Origin: Longibacter sp051155795
GTDB lineage: Bacteria > Bacteroidota > Rhodothermia > Rhodothermales > Salinibacteraceae
Length of the DNA stretch: 64,000 bases
Reading direction: 5' to 3'
Assembly: GCF_051155795.1 (NCBI RefSeq)
Contig: NZ_DAXETW010000014.1
Span: 31,797-95,796, forward strand
Shown piece by piece: positions 1 to 9,100 of this stretch. The notes under the pieces are model-generated. The model did not search any database, was not told the origin of the DNA, and saw nothing but the letters and a program-made list of their open reading frames with translations. Numbering within the stretch: the stretch's first letter is position 1; every line of letters starts with the position of its first letter. The position numbers were made by a program, and so were the translations under genes.

Positions 1-1257
1 TGCTCCTCGCGTTCCCACGTGAAACGTAAGGTCAACACGTGTGCCAGGCACTGCTGTGGGGAGGCTCAGTCCTCCTGTTGCTCCCATAACGTACACGTTC
101 GTACCGGGATCCGATGTCGTATACTGTTGCTCCACATATGTACCGAGACGGTAACCGGTCCGGGCGAAGTAGCTTTGGAACCGGTCGTCCCCGGCAGGGA
201 TGAACTCCGAACCGGTGGACAGGCGCCAGCGGTCGTTCATCGTGCCTTCGCCGCCGATTGGGAAGCGCCCGAGGGAGGGGGCATCCGAGCCGAAGGTGGC
301 GTCGAACGTGCTCCACGGCGCGTAGACGCCGTCTGCCACGAATTTCCAGCGTTCGCCCATATGATAGGCAACGCCGGCTTTGATCTCGTAGGGAATCGAC
401 AGGTCGCCCTTCGAGACGGCTACGGTGTCGGCGTCGAGGCTCTCATCGAGCGTCCGGACCCGATCGCCGCTCAGGTTGGCCGGCAGCGTCACGCTTGCGC
501 CAATGCCCAGAATGTCGTTCTCCTGCAACACGTCGAAGAACGAAAATTGCGATCCCAGCGTGCTGGTGACGCCGCTGACGCGGGTCTGGACGGTGGACAC
601 GCTCGGGCTGAGCGTCGCCGCCGTAATATTGGGGAAGCGTGTCCGGATCGTGTTTTTCACGCTCCCGAAGATGACGTCCACGGTGGCGCCGACACGGACG
701 TTGTTCGTGATTCGCCCGCCGAGCCCGCTCCGGAAGAGGTAGAGGCCGCCCCGTCCTTCGTATGCGGTTTCGTAGGACGCCTCGGTGACGTCTCCGACAC
801 CGATGTCGACGGTGCCCTGCCGAAAGACCTCGTAGTTGCTGGTGGAATACGGCTTCAGGGCGAGGCCGACGCCGAGGCGCGACGTGTAGATGGGGAAGCT
901 AATCTGTAGCGCTTCGAGGGATCCCGCTCCGAGGACAGCCGACTCGCCGGAAGGAGACTGTGCGTTAACCACGTTGACGCGGATCGAGCCGGTTGCGCGG
1001 GTGAACACCTGGTCGGCCCAGAGCGCCGGATTCGCCGACGGGTTGTAGTTGGTCGTACGGAGCGCAAACGCACCCTGGCCGAGTGCCTCACTCTGCGGGG
1101 AGGAGAACGATTCCAGCATGCCGATGCCATAGCGGGAGTAGAAGCTGCCGTCGCCGGATGACTGCGCGGCGGCCGGTGCGGCCGTCAACGCCGCGAGCAG
1201 CACGGCGCAGACGAGCCGGGTCCAGCAGACAGAGTCGGAGGGAAGCGAAAGACGCAT
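1..1257 (-). CDS. Outer-membrane beta-barrel protein, C-terminus beyond window edge
   Basis: Open for 419 codons from the ATG at 1257 and still open at base 1, so the C-terminus is missing. The N-terminus has a positively charged start, a hydrophobic stretch (LVCAVLLAALTAAPAAAQ) and an AAAQ cleavage region, so a Sec signal peptide is likely. The mature start reads FYSRYGIGMLESFSSPQSEA, the 'YSRYGIG' opening of Bacteroidota FadL/PorV-like barrels, followed by alternating strands rich in Gly, Tyr and Thr. It lies 84 bases downstream of the lipoprotein gene on the same strand, so the two are probably co-transcribed. The substrate is unknown; the barrel assignment is inferred from composition and the N-terminal motif. 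Confidence 0.75.
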   Translation of the reverse strand, partial: MRLSLPSDSVCWTRLVCAVLLAALTAAPAAAQSSGDGSFYSRYGIGMLESFSSPQSEALGQGAFALRTTNYNPSANPALWADQVFTRATGSIRVNVVNAQSPSGESAVLGAGSLEALQISFPIYTSRLGVGLALKPYSTSNYEVFRQGTVDIGVGDVTEASYETAYEGRGGLYLFRSGLGGRITNNVRVGATVDVIFGSVKNTIRTRFPNITAATLSPSVSTVQTRVSGVTSTLGSQFSFFDVLQENDILGIGASVTLPANLSGDRVRTLDESLDADTVAVSKGDLSIPYEIKAGVAYHMGERWKFVADGVYAPWSTFDATFGSDAPSLGRFPIGGEGTMNDRWRLSTGSEFIPAGDDRFQSYFARTGYRLGTYVEQQYTTSDPGTNVYVMGATGGLSLPTAVPGTRVDLTFHVGTRGA

Positions 1258-1341
1258 CGAGCGGTATCGGGAGTCGTGAGAAGACAGGTCGCGGTCGGCA
1301 GGCGGGGCAACCCGCCCGCGGCAGAGGGACGGAAGCGTGTG

Positions 1342-2634
1342 TTAGTTCTGCGGAACGACGGTCACCTGCAGGCGCGGTCGATTGTTTTCGTTGGTCGCGT
1401 CCGGTGTGGACAGTAGCAGGGGCGTGATCGTCGGCTCTCCTGCGTTGAGTTCCAGAACGTACTGGTCGAACAGAGGGGCTTCCTCCAGCAGTGTCCGTTC
1501 GACGATGCGGCGCATCGCGCTGTTCGGGGCGCCCAGGCCGGTACCGGTGAGGGACAGGTCGATCAGGCAGGAGGATTCGACGGTGGTCTGCAGGCCCAGG
1601 GAGCGGCACAGGCTGAGTTCGCCTGTGCTTGTTTCAGCGCGGAGGCTGTCGACGGCGCGCGCCCGGAGGAAGATGCCTTCCAGGGAGGGGCGGACGAAGT
1701 TCGCGGGTGTCGACTGCTCGAGCGCGGTGCTATCGATCGGAAGCACGAGTTCGGCTCGGTTGACCGGCACAAGCCCCAGTTCGTCGAAGGGGGGATCAGT
1801 GAAGTCGAAGTTGGTCACGAGATTTGTCCCCAGGCCGTCGAGCAGGAGTTCGGTGCCGTTGGGGGGAGCCGCCGCCGTGGTTCGCTCGATGTGCGTGAAG
1901 GACTTGGCGCCGTCGTACTCGAGCGTGTCCTGCACGTTGGCCGCGGGTTGAAAGGCGACCTGGAGGAAGCTGGACTCCCGGTCGAAGCCGGTGACCCGGT
2001 TGCCGGATTGCGTGGTCAAGACGAGGCCTTCGAAGAGGGCGTCGTAGCTGTCGCTGCCCGTACTGGTGGAGAAGAGGGTCGGTCCGTTGGCCGCGACCCA
2101 GCTGCTGGGAAGCGACACCGTCACCGTCGTGTCGGACGCGGCGACGTCGAAGGACGTGATGACGTCGCCGAACGTGATGCCGGACTCGTCAGCCGTCCAG
2201 TCTGACTGAATCTCCGTATCGGCTTCGCGAACGTCGATGGTTTGGACGCCGGAGGTGTCACCGTATCGGTACTCCGTCTGGAGGATGAGGTTGACACCGT
2301 CGATCGACTCGAAGTTGCCGACACCGTCAGGCTGGCGGAAATCGATGTGTCCGCGTGTTGCCACCGTGCCGACGAGCGGATCGTCGACCGTTCCGACGAG
2401 GATGCGATGACCGTTGGCCGGGATGCTGTCGGTACTGCTGGCGACGTGGCTGGTAACGTCTACCTCGGTAAAGGTATCGAACGTATCGGGGGAGGCTGTA
2501 ACCGTCACCGGTTGGCCGCCCTCCAGCGAATCGGGCCCGATGCCAAGTCCCACGGTGGATGAGTCGTCACACGCGGAGAGGCTGAGAAGCAGTGCACCGC
2601 TGAAGAGGGCGGCGAGAAAACAACGATACGTCAT
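1342..2634 (-). CDS. DUF4270-like exported lipoprotein
   Basis: A 430-residue protein. I chose the ATG at 2634 because it opens directly into a lipoprotein signal peptide (hydrophobic residues 6-19, lipobox LSAC with Cys22); the frame is open about 320 bases further upstream but that stretch is not protein-like. The mature part has the pattern of DUF4270 lipoproteins of Bacteroidota: an early LGIGPDS segment, then SIPANGHRILVGTVDDPLVG ('yllG..Dp..G') and a beta-rich remainder ending in LQVTVVPQN. In many Bacteroidota a DUF4270 gene sits next to a short glycogen-synthase-like gene, and the same pairing is seen here. Function is unknown; an outer-membrane lipoprotein is likely. Confidence 0.72.
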   Translation of the reverse strand: MTYRCFLAALFSGALLLSLSACDDSSTVGLGIGPDSLEGGQPVTVTASPDTFDTFTEVDVTSHVASSTDSIPANGHRILVGTVDDPLVGTVATRGHIDFRQPDGVGNFESIDGVNLILQTEYRYGDTSGVQTIDVREADTEIQSDWTADESGITFGDVITSFDVAASDTTVTVSLPSSWVAANGPTLFSTSTGSDSYDALFEGLVLTTQSGNRVTGFDRESSFLQVAFQPAANVQDTLEYDGAKSFTHIERTTAAAPPNGTELLLDGLGTNLVTNFDFTDPPFDELGLVPVNRAELVLPIDSTALEQSTPANFVRPSLEGIFLRARAVDSLRAETSTGELSLCRSLGLQTTVESSCLIDLSLTGTGLGAPNSAMRRIVERTLLEEAPLFDQYVLELNAGEPTITPLLLSTPDATNENNRPRLQVTVVPQN

Positions 2635-3002
2635 GGGCAAGGCAGAATACACGGGTTCGTGCAAAGGACAATGGGGGCGGCCGCCTCTCATCCCGATCTG
2701 GGCAAGCCTTCCTGCATACAACGCGAGGTACGGACGGATTCGTATGTGCCGCGATCTGCTGTGCCGCAATCTGCGGCTATGCACGGGGGAAGGCGCATCC
2801 GCGCCCAGATCGTTCGGCAACGCGGTGAGGTGGGGCGGGGACCAGACGACCGTGCGCAGACACCCACCTCCGGGCGCAGGAGAAACAGGAACGGAGGGCC
2901 CAGACAGCCGAAAACCCCATCCGACGCGAGCGCCGATGGGGTTCGTCGGAACCACGCGTGTTAATGCGACCCGTTCGCGCGCGGTTTCACAGCGCTGAAA
3001 AG
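2635..3002. other. Intergenic region with a minus-strand terminator
   Basis: This 368-base gap between two co-directional minus-strand genes holds the hairpin at 2911-2943 and otherwise no convincing gene. The upstream region of the lipoprotein gene (2640-2800) may carry its promoter, but I see no clear motif. Confidence 0.5.
2911..2943 (-). terminator. Probable terminator of the glycogen-synthase-like gene
   Basis: A perfect 9-base stem (2913-2921 with 2935-2943) and a 13-base loop. Read on the minus strand the stem ends in a short T run (complement of AAAA at 2911-2914). It lies 60 bases after the stop at 3003. The short T run makes it a moderate terminator only. Confidence 0.5.
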
Positions 3003-3770
3003 TTACGCAGGGACTTCACTCAGCATCTGCGTGTACAGATCGGCGAGCTGCTGGCCGCGATCTTCGTCCGTTTCGGTGAAGACGGAGGCTCCCTCCACGG
3101 CGCCCATGCTGGGCGGGTTGATGACGATGTCCGCAAAGCGCGTGGCCAGATCCGTGAGGGAGGCCGGCAGGTTGTCAACGTCAAGGCCGAGGGCGTCGGC
3201 GACGTCGTCGGTGACGGTGGCCTGTTCGTCAAGTTCGTCAGGCGTGAACACGACCTTCGTGTTCTCCAGCAGTTCCTGGTCGGCAAACTCTGTGGCGAGG
3301 AGGAGTGGCACGAGGCCGCTGATCCACCCGAATGCGTGAATGACCTCCGGCCCCCAGCGTAGCTTGCAGACGGTCTCGATCACGGCCCGGTTGAAGAAGG
3401 CAGCGCGGCGAGGATTGTCGTCGAACGCATCGCCGTCTTCGTCGCGATAGACGGCGTCGCGGCCGAAGTATTCTTCGTGGTCCATAAAGTAGACCTGCAC
3501 CCGCGTATCGGGGATCGAAGCGACCTTCACCGTGACCTCGTCCTCCTCGTCCCCCATGGGAACGGGTGTACCTGACAGCCGGATCACTTCATGAAGGTTG
3601 TGCTTCCGCTCGCTGATTGTCCCGTAGCGAGGCATCATGAGCCGGGCGTCGTAATCGCCGACCTCCTGCAGGGCCTCCGGCAGGGAGCGCGTCAACCCGG
3701 AGATCTCGGTGATTTCGGTAAAGGGGGCAACCTCACCGGCGACAAACAGGATACGTGTGGAACGGGCCAT
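3003..3770 (-). CDS. Standalone glycogen/starch synthase N-terminal (GT5-like) domain protein
   Basis: A 255-residue protein starting MARSTRILFVAGEVAPFTEI at the ATG at 3770. It resembles the N-terminal Rossmann domain of GT5 glycogen synthases ('vaSEvaPfaKtGGL...alp..l...gh.v....PrYg'): GEVAPF, SLPEALQEVGDYDARLMMPR, VYFMDHEEYFGRDAVY and VIHAFGWISGLVPLLLAT. The ADP-glucose-binding KTGGL motif is replaced by EISGL, and there is no C-terminal GT-B domain, so it is unlikely to be a working glycogen synthase. This short form is known across Bacteroidota and annotated 'glycogen/starch synthase'. It is followed by the DUF4270-like gene, a recurring pairing. Its real role is unknown. Confidence 0.75.
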   Translation of the reverse strand: MARSTRILFVAGEVAPFTEITEISGLTRSLPEALQEVGDYDARLMMPRYGTISERKHNLHEVIRLSGTPVPMGDEEDEVTVKVASIPDTRVQVYFMDHEEYFGRDAVYRDEDGDAFDDNPRRAAFFNRAVIETVCKLRWGPEVIHAFGWISGLVPLLLATEFADQELLENTKVVFTPDELDEQATVTDDVADALGLDVDNLPASLTDLATRFADIVINPPSMGAVEGASVFTETDEDRGQQLADLYTQMLSEVPA

Positions 3771-4381
3771 ACTGGCGTGGTTTGTTGTTGAGTAAACGTG
3801 CGCAGGGAAACGTCGGGGGCCGCGGCGAAGCGTGGGATGACGGGTAGAGCGGGCCGCGGAGGGGTCGTAGCGTCGGGAAGCGCTGACCGGTCGCATCGCA
3901 GCCCCGGGCCGAAGCAGGGAGCACGAGCGCGGTCGGATCGGATTCATCGACTTCGCCGTGACGGTGTACCGATCGACGGAAGACCGTGCGCGGAGAGAGA
4001 CCGTGACACGCTGGATGCGGACGCACCGGAACCGGAACGAAGTATGAAAGAATGTAACGCTGACGGGCCTTAAATTCAATCTGTAGACGGCCTGCAGCGG
4101 CTCTATTGCGTCAATCTAAGACGAAAGCCGGCATGTAAAGCCTGGGTTCAGGTAGCTTTCAGGTTCGTTCTGGCTCCGCTCCATCGCGCGACCACAGGTT
4201 TCCGCAAGTTCGATAGGGTTCCGACACGTGCACACTCCCGACCGAGAGACAGGCACGTGACAGGACCGGGCGAGCCATCGCGGGGAAACTCGATCCAGCA
4301 ACGGGAGGTTGGAGTTCCTCCGTCGGGCACGGCGTGCATGCCCAGACCCGTCCTCTACCTTCTTTCTTTCGATCACCGGTT
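3771..4381. other. Divergent intergenic region
   Basis: This 611-base region separates the divergent starts at 3770 and 4382 and must hold both promoters. A more AT-rich stretch lies around 4060-4140. No frame in it has convincing codon use, and I see no repeat or RNA. Confidence 0.4.
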
Positions 4382-4849
4382 ATGGAGCTTGACGCTTCCA
4401 CGCTCGAGATCAACGGCCATGCCTCCGACGGGCGCGTCGATCCTACCGTGCTAAAGAATCACGGTATCCTCCTCTTCGACGGCGTCTGCAACCTGTGCAA
4501 TGGGTTCGTCAACTTCGTCATCGATAACGACAAAGCTGCCTATTTCCGGATGGCGGCGCTTCAATCGGACGAAGCCGCTCCGTACGTGGATGCGTTCGGG
4601 ATCGATGCCGCCGCAATGGATAGTGTCGTTCTCATTGAAAACGGCCAGGTCTACCGGAAGTCGACCGCTGCTCTACGGGTTGCACTTCACCTGCCGGCGC
4701 CGTGGCCGCTCGCGATGGCGTTCCTGGCCGTTCCCCGCCCACTTCGCGACTACATCTATGACGTCGTTGCCACCAATCGATACCGGTGGTTCGGCCAACG
4801 CGACGCCTGCCGGATGCCTTCCCCGGACGTAGACAGGCATTTTCTGTAG
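4382..4849 (+). CDS. DCC-family thiol-disulfide oxidoreductase-like protein (DUF393)
   Basis: A 155-residue protein. The motif ILLFDGVCNLCNGFVNFVID with Cys36 and Cys39 is the hallmark 'fDG.C..C' of the DCC (DUF393) family, which has a predicted thioredoxin-like fold. Further family features are FRMAALQSDEA, VLIENGQVYRKSTAALRVA and a closing YDVVATNRYRWFG segment. I prefer the ATG at 4382 (MELDAST) to an in-frame ATG 48 bases upstream, because the extra residues are unlike the family. It converges on the DUF4175 gene, leaving only 49 bases between stops. The substrate is unknown; the family is presumed to act in thiol redox. Confidence 0.85.
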   Translation: MELDASTLEINGHASDGRVDPTVLKNHGILLFDGVCNLCNGFVNFVIDNDKAAYFRMAALQSDEAAPYVDAFGIDAAAMDSVVLIENGQVYRKSTAALRVALHLPAPWPLAMAFLAVPRPLRDYIYDVVATNRYRWFGQRDACRMPSPDVDRHFL

Positions 4850-4898
4850 GTGGGTGAGAACCGTTCGCCGGGAACGTCGGTCCAGCACACGATTCACG

Positions 4899-7800
4899 TC
4901 ACGGGTTGTCCCGTCGCTCTTCCAGAAGCTCGAAATACCGTTTGATCAGTCGCTCGTAGTCCGGAGCGTAGCCACTATCGAGGGCACGGATTAAGTCTCG
5001 TCGTAGTTGCTCGATCTCGTCCTGTGGGGAGAGCTCGCCTGGGGACCGCCGCTCGTAGCCCTCCGGCTGTTGCCCTTCGCGGCGCTCGTCCTTGCCCTGT
5101 TGCCGCAGCGACCGTTGCGCGTTGAGAAGACGCGTCAGGATCTGCTTCTGTCGTTGCAGGGTCCGGTCGTTCTGGCGTCCTCGCTGAAGCTCTCGAATCG
5201 TTTCTTCCATCTGTTCAGCGATGCGGTCGAGGTCGCCGAGGACGTTGTCGCGCATGCCGCTCTCGCGCCCGAGGTCGTCCAGCTTTTTCTTGATCTCGGC
5301 CTGCTGCTGCGCCATCTGCTGCAGCCGCTTCTGCTGATCGACCGACAGGCGGTTCCCCTGCACGTCGTTCAGGAACTGTTGGACCTGGCGGTTCAGTTTC
5401 TGCTGCTGCCCTGACATCTGCTGCATCTGCTGGAGCATCTGCTGCATGGACTGCCCGCCACCTCCGCCCTGCGCATTCTGCATCTGCTTCAGAAGGTCGG
5501 CGAGCAGGAGCGCCAGCTCATTCAGGTGCGTCATCGCGGCTTTCTGCGTTCCGCTGGCCCGCGCGGCGTTCCGGTCGCTGAGCGCTTCCGTCGCGCTATT
5601 CATCGAACGGAGGGCCTCCCCGCTTTCCCTCTGCACGGTCCGCTTCATCTGGGGGATCTGCTGCGCGAGTTGCTGCAGAGAGTCGCTGACCGACAGCAAG
5701 CCGGACTTCAGTTGCTCCTGGTCCTGCGCATACGATCGGAGCGTCGGGCTGTCCGCGGACAGGTCGCGAACCGTAGAACGCAACGACTCCTGACGCTCCG
5801 ACAGCCGCAGGGTGGCCTCGAGAGCTCCGTGGACGCCGGCAAGATTGATCTGCTGCTGTTGCCCGCTCATGCCCTGCTGCATCTGCTGCATATGACGAGA
5901 CATCTGCTGCAGTTGCTGCTGCATCTTCTGCTGACCGGAACGGGCATTCTCCAGCTGGTTCTGGCGAAGCTGGCGGCTGTTCTGCTTCATCTGCTCGGGA
6001 AGCTGTTCCCGCTCCAGGCGCTGCTTCATCTGACGCATCTGCTCGTTCGGCGCCTGCGGGGACGACTTCATCTCGTCCCCGAGTTCCTGCATTTCATCCA
6101 TGACCTCCTGCATACGCTCCCGCGCCCGATCCTGCTCGCGGGCCAGGTCTTCATTCGTGCCGCCGCTCGACTCTCCCGACTCGGCCGGATCGCTGTCGGA
6201 CGGCCGCTCCCCCTCCGAATCCTCCTCCTGCGCCTGCTCGCCGCTTTCTGAGGCGTCCGTGTCCGATGCATCCGACTCCTGAGCATCGTGTTCATTTCCT
6301 TCTCCCCCCGTATCGCCCGATGATTCGGCGTCCGCTTTGTCCCCATCCGTATCCTCTGGTTCCTCGGAACGGTTTTGCTCCTCTTCAAGGCGTTCGGACG
6401 TTTTCTCGGCCAGCTGCTCCTCGGTTTTTCCGAGTTCGTCGAGACGCCGGGAGAGCTCCTCCATTTTTTGCGTTCGGCGCAACTGCTTGAAGAGCTCAAG
6501 CGTGCGGTCGAGGCGCTGCCGGTACTGCTCCTCGTTGAACTCGAAATCCTCCATTGCCTCCTGCATCTGGCGGAGGTCGAGATTCTGCATCGACTCCTGC
6601 ATCTGCTTCAACGCATCCATCAATTCGGGCGAATTGATCTCCTCGATGACGCGCTGCAGTTCTTCGAACTTCTGGGACGTCTCGGGGCTCGTCAGATTCT
6701 CGTCCTGCATCTGGCGGGTCATGTCTTCAACCTGCTTTGCCAGATCGCTCACGCTCTTTTCGACGGACTCCTGCTGTTCGCGGAGGCGTTCGAGCTGTCG
6801 TCGGTCCTCCCAGCTCGCGTCCTGCTTGCGACGAACCTCATTACGAAGCTCGTCGAATCGTTCCTGCACGTCCTCGGCCTGGTCGCGCAGGTTGTCGAGA
6901 TCCGACTCGGTCTTTTCCTGCTGCTCGTCCAGCGAACGGTATTTCTCCGCGATGGAGGCGAGGCGGAGCCGCTGGGTGGCGGTGCGACTGCTTTTTGCTC
7001 CGCCGAATGCGTCGTTGTCCCAGACCTGCGCGTAGTATTCGACCACGTCGCCGGGTACGAGGTCGAGTCCGGATTCCTGAGCCAGCAGCCAGTTATGGTC
7101 GACCACTTGATCAACCTGTCTCGGGTTGTCCAGCGGCAGGGGCATGGTCGAAAAGGACGTCTGGCCCTGTCCAAAGCGCTGCTCAGCGAGACGGTAGTGC
7201 AGCACGACCCGCGAAAAGCCAAAGTCGTCCCGGAGGCGGAGGCGAAGGGGAGCGACCAGATCCTCCTCGAGCTGGGCGTCAGGTTCTGGGGCGAGGAAGG
7301 CGACGGACGGCCGCGCATCCGGTCGCGCGGAGATCCGGTAGGAAATTGGGTCCCGGTTCTTTACGCCGGTAGCGCTGTAGAGTACCATCCGGTAGCGAGC
7401 ATTCCCGGAGATCCGGAATGTGCCGCTCACGCTCTGTTCCTCGACAGCCAGAGCGGTGGTGGAGCCGTTGTCGAACACGACGGACGCGGAGTCGATGGCC
7501 GGACCGCCAACGTCGGCAGCGATCTGAACGGTGCTTCCGGGCAGTCCCGTGACATCCCCGATGTTGGGATCGAGCGATCGCGCCGGCAGTCCGGTGTAGC
7601 CGGGTGGCTGGACCTTCAGGCGGAGGCCGCGGACGAGCGGACGGGCTTCCACGTCTGCCCGGAACCACCCCGTCACGACGCGGCCGGAGACAACCCGGTA
7701 GTCGACGTCTTCTCGGACGCCGGGGACGGTGTGGCGGAAGATGCCGGCGGAATCAGCGCGAAGCACCACCGAGGAGGAGGGACCCTCGTCGGTCGGTCGA

Positions 7801-8510
7801 AGGTCCAAGCGTAGCTGCGCGGGCACATCCCCGGCGGCGCGAACCGAGATCGAGAGCGAATCACCGCGGACAAGGCGGACATCGCCGGGGTATACGTCCA
7901 CGGTGAATGGCGCGGGACGCTGAAACGCGGTCCCGGGAGCGAGGAGACGCTCAGACGCGCCGAGGAAGGTGGATGGCGCGACCAGTAGGAACACCAGGAC
8001 ACCCACGATTGGCAGAGACGCCATCCGAGCGGCGCGGCGCGCTGGAGAAAAGTCCGCCGTCTGCTCAAAGGGCACGGGTTCGACGTCTTCGCCCAGGCGA
8101 CGCACCGCCGCATCGACCATCGGCGCCGGTGCATCTGAAGCGCGGCCGGAGGCCAGTTGCAGGAGGTTGAGAAGGCGGTCCGACACATCTGGAAAGCGTT
8201 CCCCGATGCGGCGGGCGATGGCCTCCTCGGATGGGCCCGCCCAGAGGCCGAAAAGGATCGCAACCGGGCGAATGAGCAATGCTGCTGCTGCGCCAAGAAC
8301 GATCACAGCGACGGTGCCGGATACGATTGTTCGCGGGCGCGTGTCGAGCCAGAGGCCGGCTTCGATGGCTGCCGCGACGAGCCACGCCAGAGCCGCCACC
8401 CCGACGACAATGCTTGCCGCCCAGGCCGTGCGAGCAAGCGTCATGCGCCGCAGCGTATCGTGCAGGCGGGAACGAAGTCGTTCAACGAGTCGAAGGGTTT
8501 GCTCGCTCAT
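4899..8510 (-). CDS. Large DUF4175 family membrane protein with Gln/Met-rich coiled coil
   Basis: A 1203-residue protein starting MSEQTLRLVERLRSRLHDTL. Two hydrophobic segments lie at about residues 28-95 and one near 155-175, followed by extracytoplasmic beta-sandwich-like sequence to about 500. From about 510 it is long coiled coil (RYSLDEQQEKTESDLDNL-type heptads), broken by a very acidic Glu/Asp/Ser stretch at about 690-793 and then a Gln/Met-rich region (repeats such as MQQMLQQMQQMSGQQQ) at about 820-1083. This matches the DUF4175 family of large envelope proteins in Rhodothermota and Alphaproteobacteria, whose function is not established. It starts divergently from a small gene at 8678. 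The acidic insert fits a halophile. Confidence 0.8.
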   Translation of the reverse strand: MSEQTLRLVERLRSRLHDTLRRMTLARTAWAASIVVGVAALAWLVAAAIEAGLWLDTRPRTIVSGTVAVIVLGAAAALLIRPVAILFGLWAGPSEEAIARRIGERFPDVSDRLLNLLQLASGRASDAPAPMVDAAVRRLGEDVEPVPFEQTADFSPARRAARMASLPIVGVLVFLLVAPSTFLGASERLLAPGTAFQRPAPFTVDVYPGDVRLVRGDSLSISVRAAGDVPAQLRLDLRPTDEGPSSSVVLRADSAGIFRHTVPGVREDVDYRVVSGRVVTGWFRADVEARPLVRGLRLKVQPPGYTGLPARSLDPNIGDVTGLPGSTVQIAADVGGPAIDSASVVFDNGSTTALAVEEQSVSGTFRISGNARYRMVLYSATGVKNRDPISYRISARPDARPSVAFLAPEPDAQLEEDLVAPLRLRLRDDFGFSRVVLHYRLAEQRFGQGQTSFSTMPLPLDNPRQVDQVVDHNWLLAQESGLDLVPGDVVEYYAQVWDNDAFGGAKSSRTATQRLRLASIAEKYRSLDEQQEKTESDLDNLRDQAEDVQERFDELRNEVRRKQDASWEDRRQLERLREQQESVEKSVSDLAKQVEDMTRQMQDENLTSPETSQKFEELQRVIEEINSPELMDALKQMQESMQNLDLRQMQEAMEDFEFNEEQYRQRLDRTLELFKQLRRTQKMEELSRRLDELGKTEEQLAEKTSERLEEEQNRSEEPEDTDGDKADAESSGDTGGEGNEHDAQESDASDTDASESGEQAQEEDSEGERPSDSDPAESGESSGGTNEDLAREQDRARERMQEVMDEMQELGDEMKSSPQAPNEQMRQMKQRLEREQLPEQMKQNSRQLRQNQLENARSGQQKMQQQLQQMSRHMQQMQQGMSGQQQQINLAGVHGALEATLRLSERQESLRSTVRDLSADSPTLRSYAQDQEQLKSGLLSVSDSLQQLAQQIPQMKRTVQRESGEALRSMNSATEALSDRNAARASGTQKAAMTHLNELALLLADLLKQMQNAQGGGGGQSMQQMLQQMQQMSGQQQKLNRQVQQFLNDVQGNRLSVDQQKRLQQMAQQQAEIKKKLDDLGRESGMRDNVLGDLDRIAEQMEETIRELQRGRQNDRTLQRQKQILTRLLNAQRSLRQQGKDERREGQQPEGYERRSPGELSPQDEIEQLRRDLIRALDSGYAPDYERLIKRYFELLEERRDNP

Positions 8511-8677
8511 ACGTACCGGAGCCGGGCCGCGGACGGAAAAGATCAGTTCACATGTCCGTCGTACTTTCTGCAGGGAAAGGGTGTTTCTCTCGCAAACCAG
8601 CGGATCGCATGAGCGTACGGTAAAGGTACACGTCGACCGGGTAATATCCGCACCTTCTCACTGAACGCCCCGAGATC

Positions 8678-8911
8678 ATGCTGCTCGTAAATGTTGGCCC
8701 GCACACGATCAATGTTGAACAGGCGCTCGCCTTCGAAGATGACGGCGACACCGTCCGCATTATCTTCGCCGCGGATGGCAATGAGGACGGGCGCTATTGC
8801 ATTGAACTGGAGGGGAAGCAGGCGGAGCGCATGCGCGCCTGGCTAGACCGCAACGCCGAGGGCGTTCGTGGCAATGAACGCGCCGGATTTCACATCGAAG
8901 GTGACGGGTGA
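8678..8911 (+). CDS. Small hypothetical protein, 77 residues
   Basis: An open frame starting MLLVNVGPHTINVEQALAFE with G/C-rich third positions, acidic composition and no signal peptide. The segment VRIIFAADGNEDGRYCIELE looks like paired beta strands and a helix follows (KQAERMRAWLDRNAEG), a compact soluble fold. It lies in the divergent region after the DUF4175 start (167 bases apart) and is followed by a lipoprotein gene on the same strand 189 bases on. I do not recognise the family; coding is supported by codon use and by the lack of a better frame. Confidence 0.6.
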   Translation: MLLVNVGPHTINVEQALAFEDDGDTVRIIFAADGNEDGRYCIELEGKQAERMRAWLDRNAEGVRGNERAGFHIEGDG

Positions 8912-9100
8912 CCCGTGCGCCCGGAAATGCCCCGCGGCGGGTGGTGAAAAAGGACGTAAGAGTATCCCACCCCGTATGAATCAACGTGCGCGATCCGGTA
9001 TACTATTTCCTACCGATAGTTTCTCGCGCGATCTCTCCTGCCGCAGGCTGCGGTCGCTGAGGACTCGACCTACTATTCCGACGCTGACGATTCGGACATC

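Noticed and set aside
6375..7814. Long plus-strand open frame (479 codons) opposite the DUF4175 gene
   Set aside because: It mirrors the high third-position GC of the real minus-strand gene and its composition (Arg/Leu/Val runs) is that of an antisense shadow.
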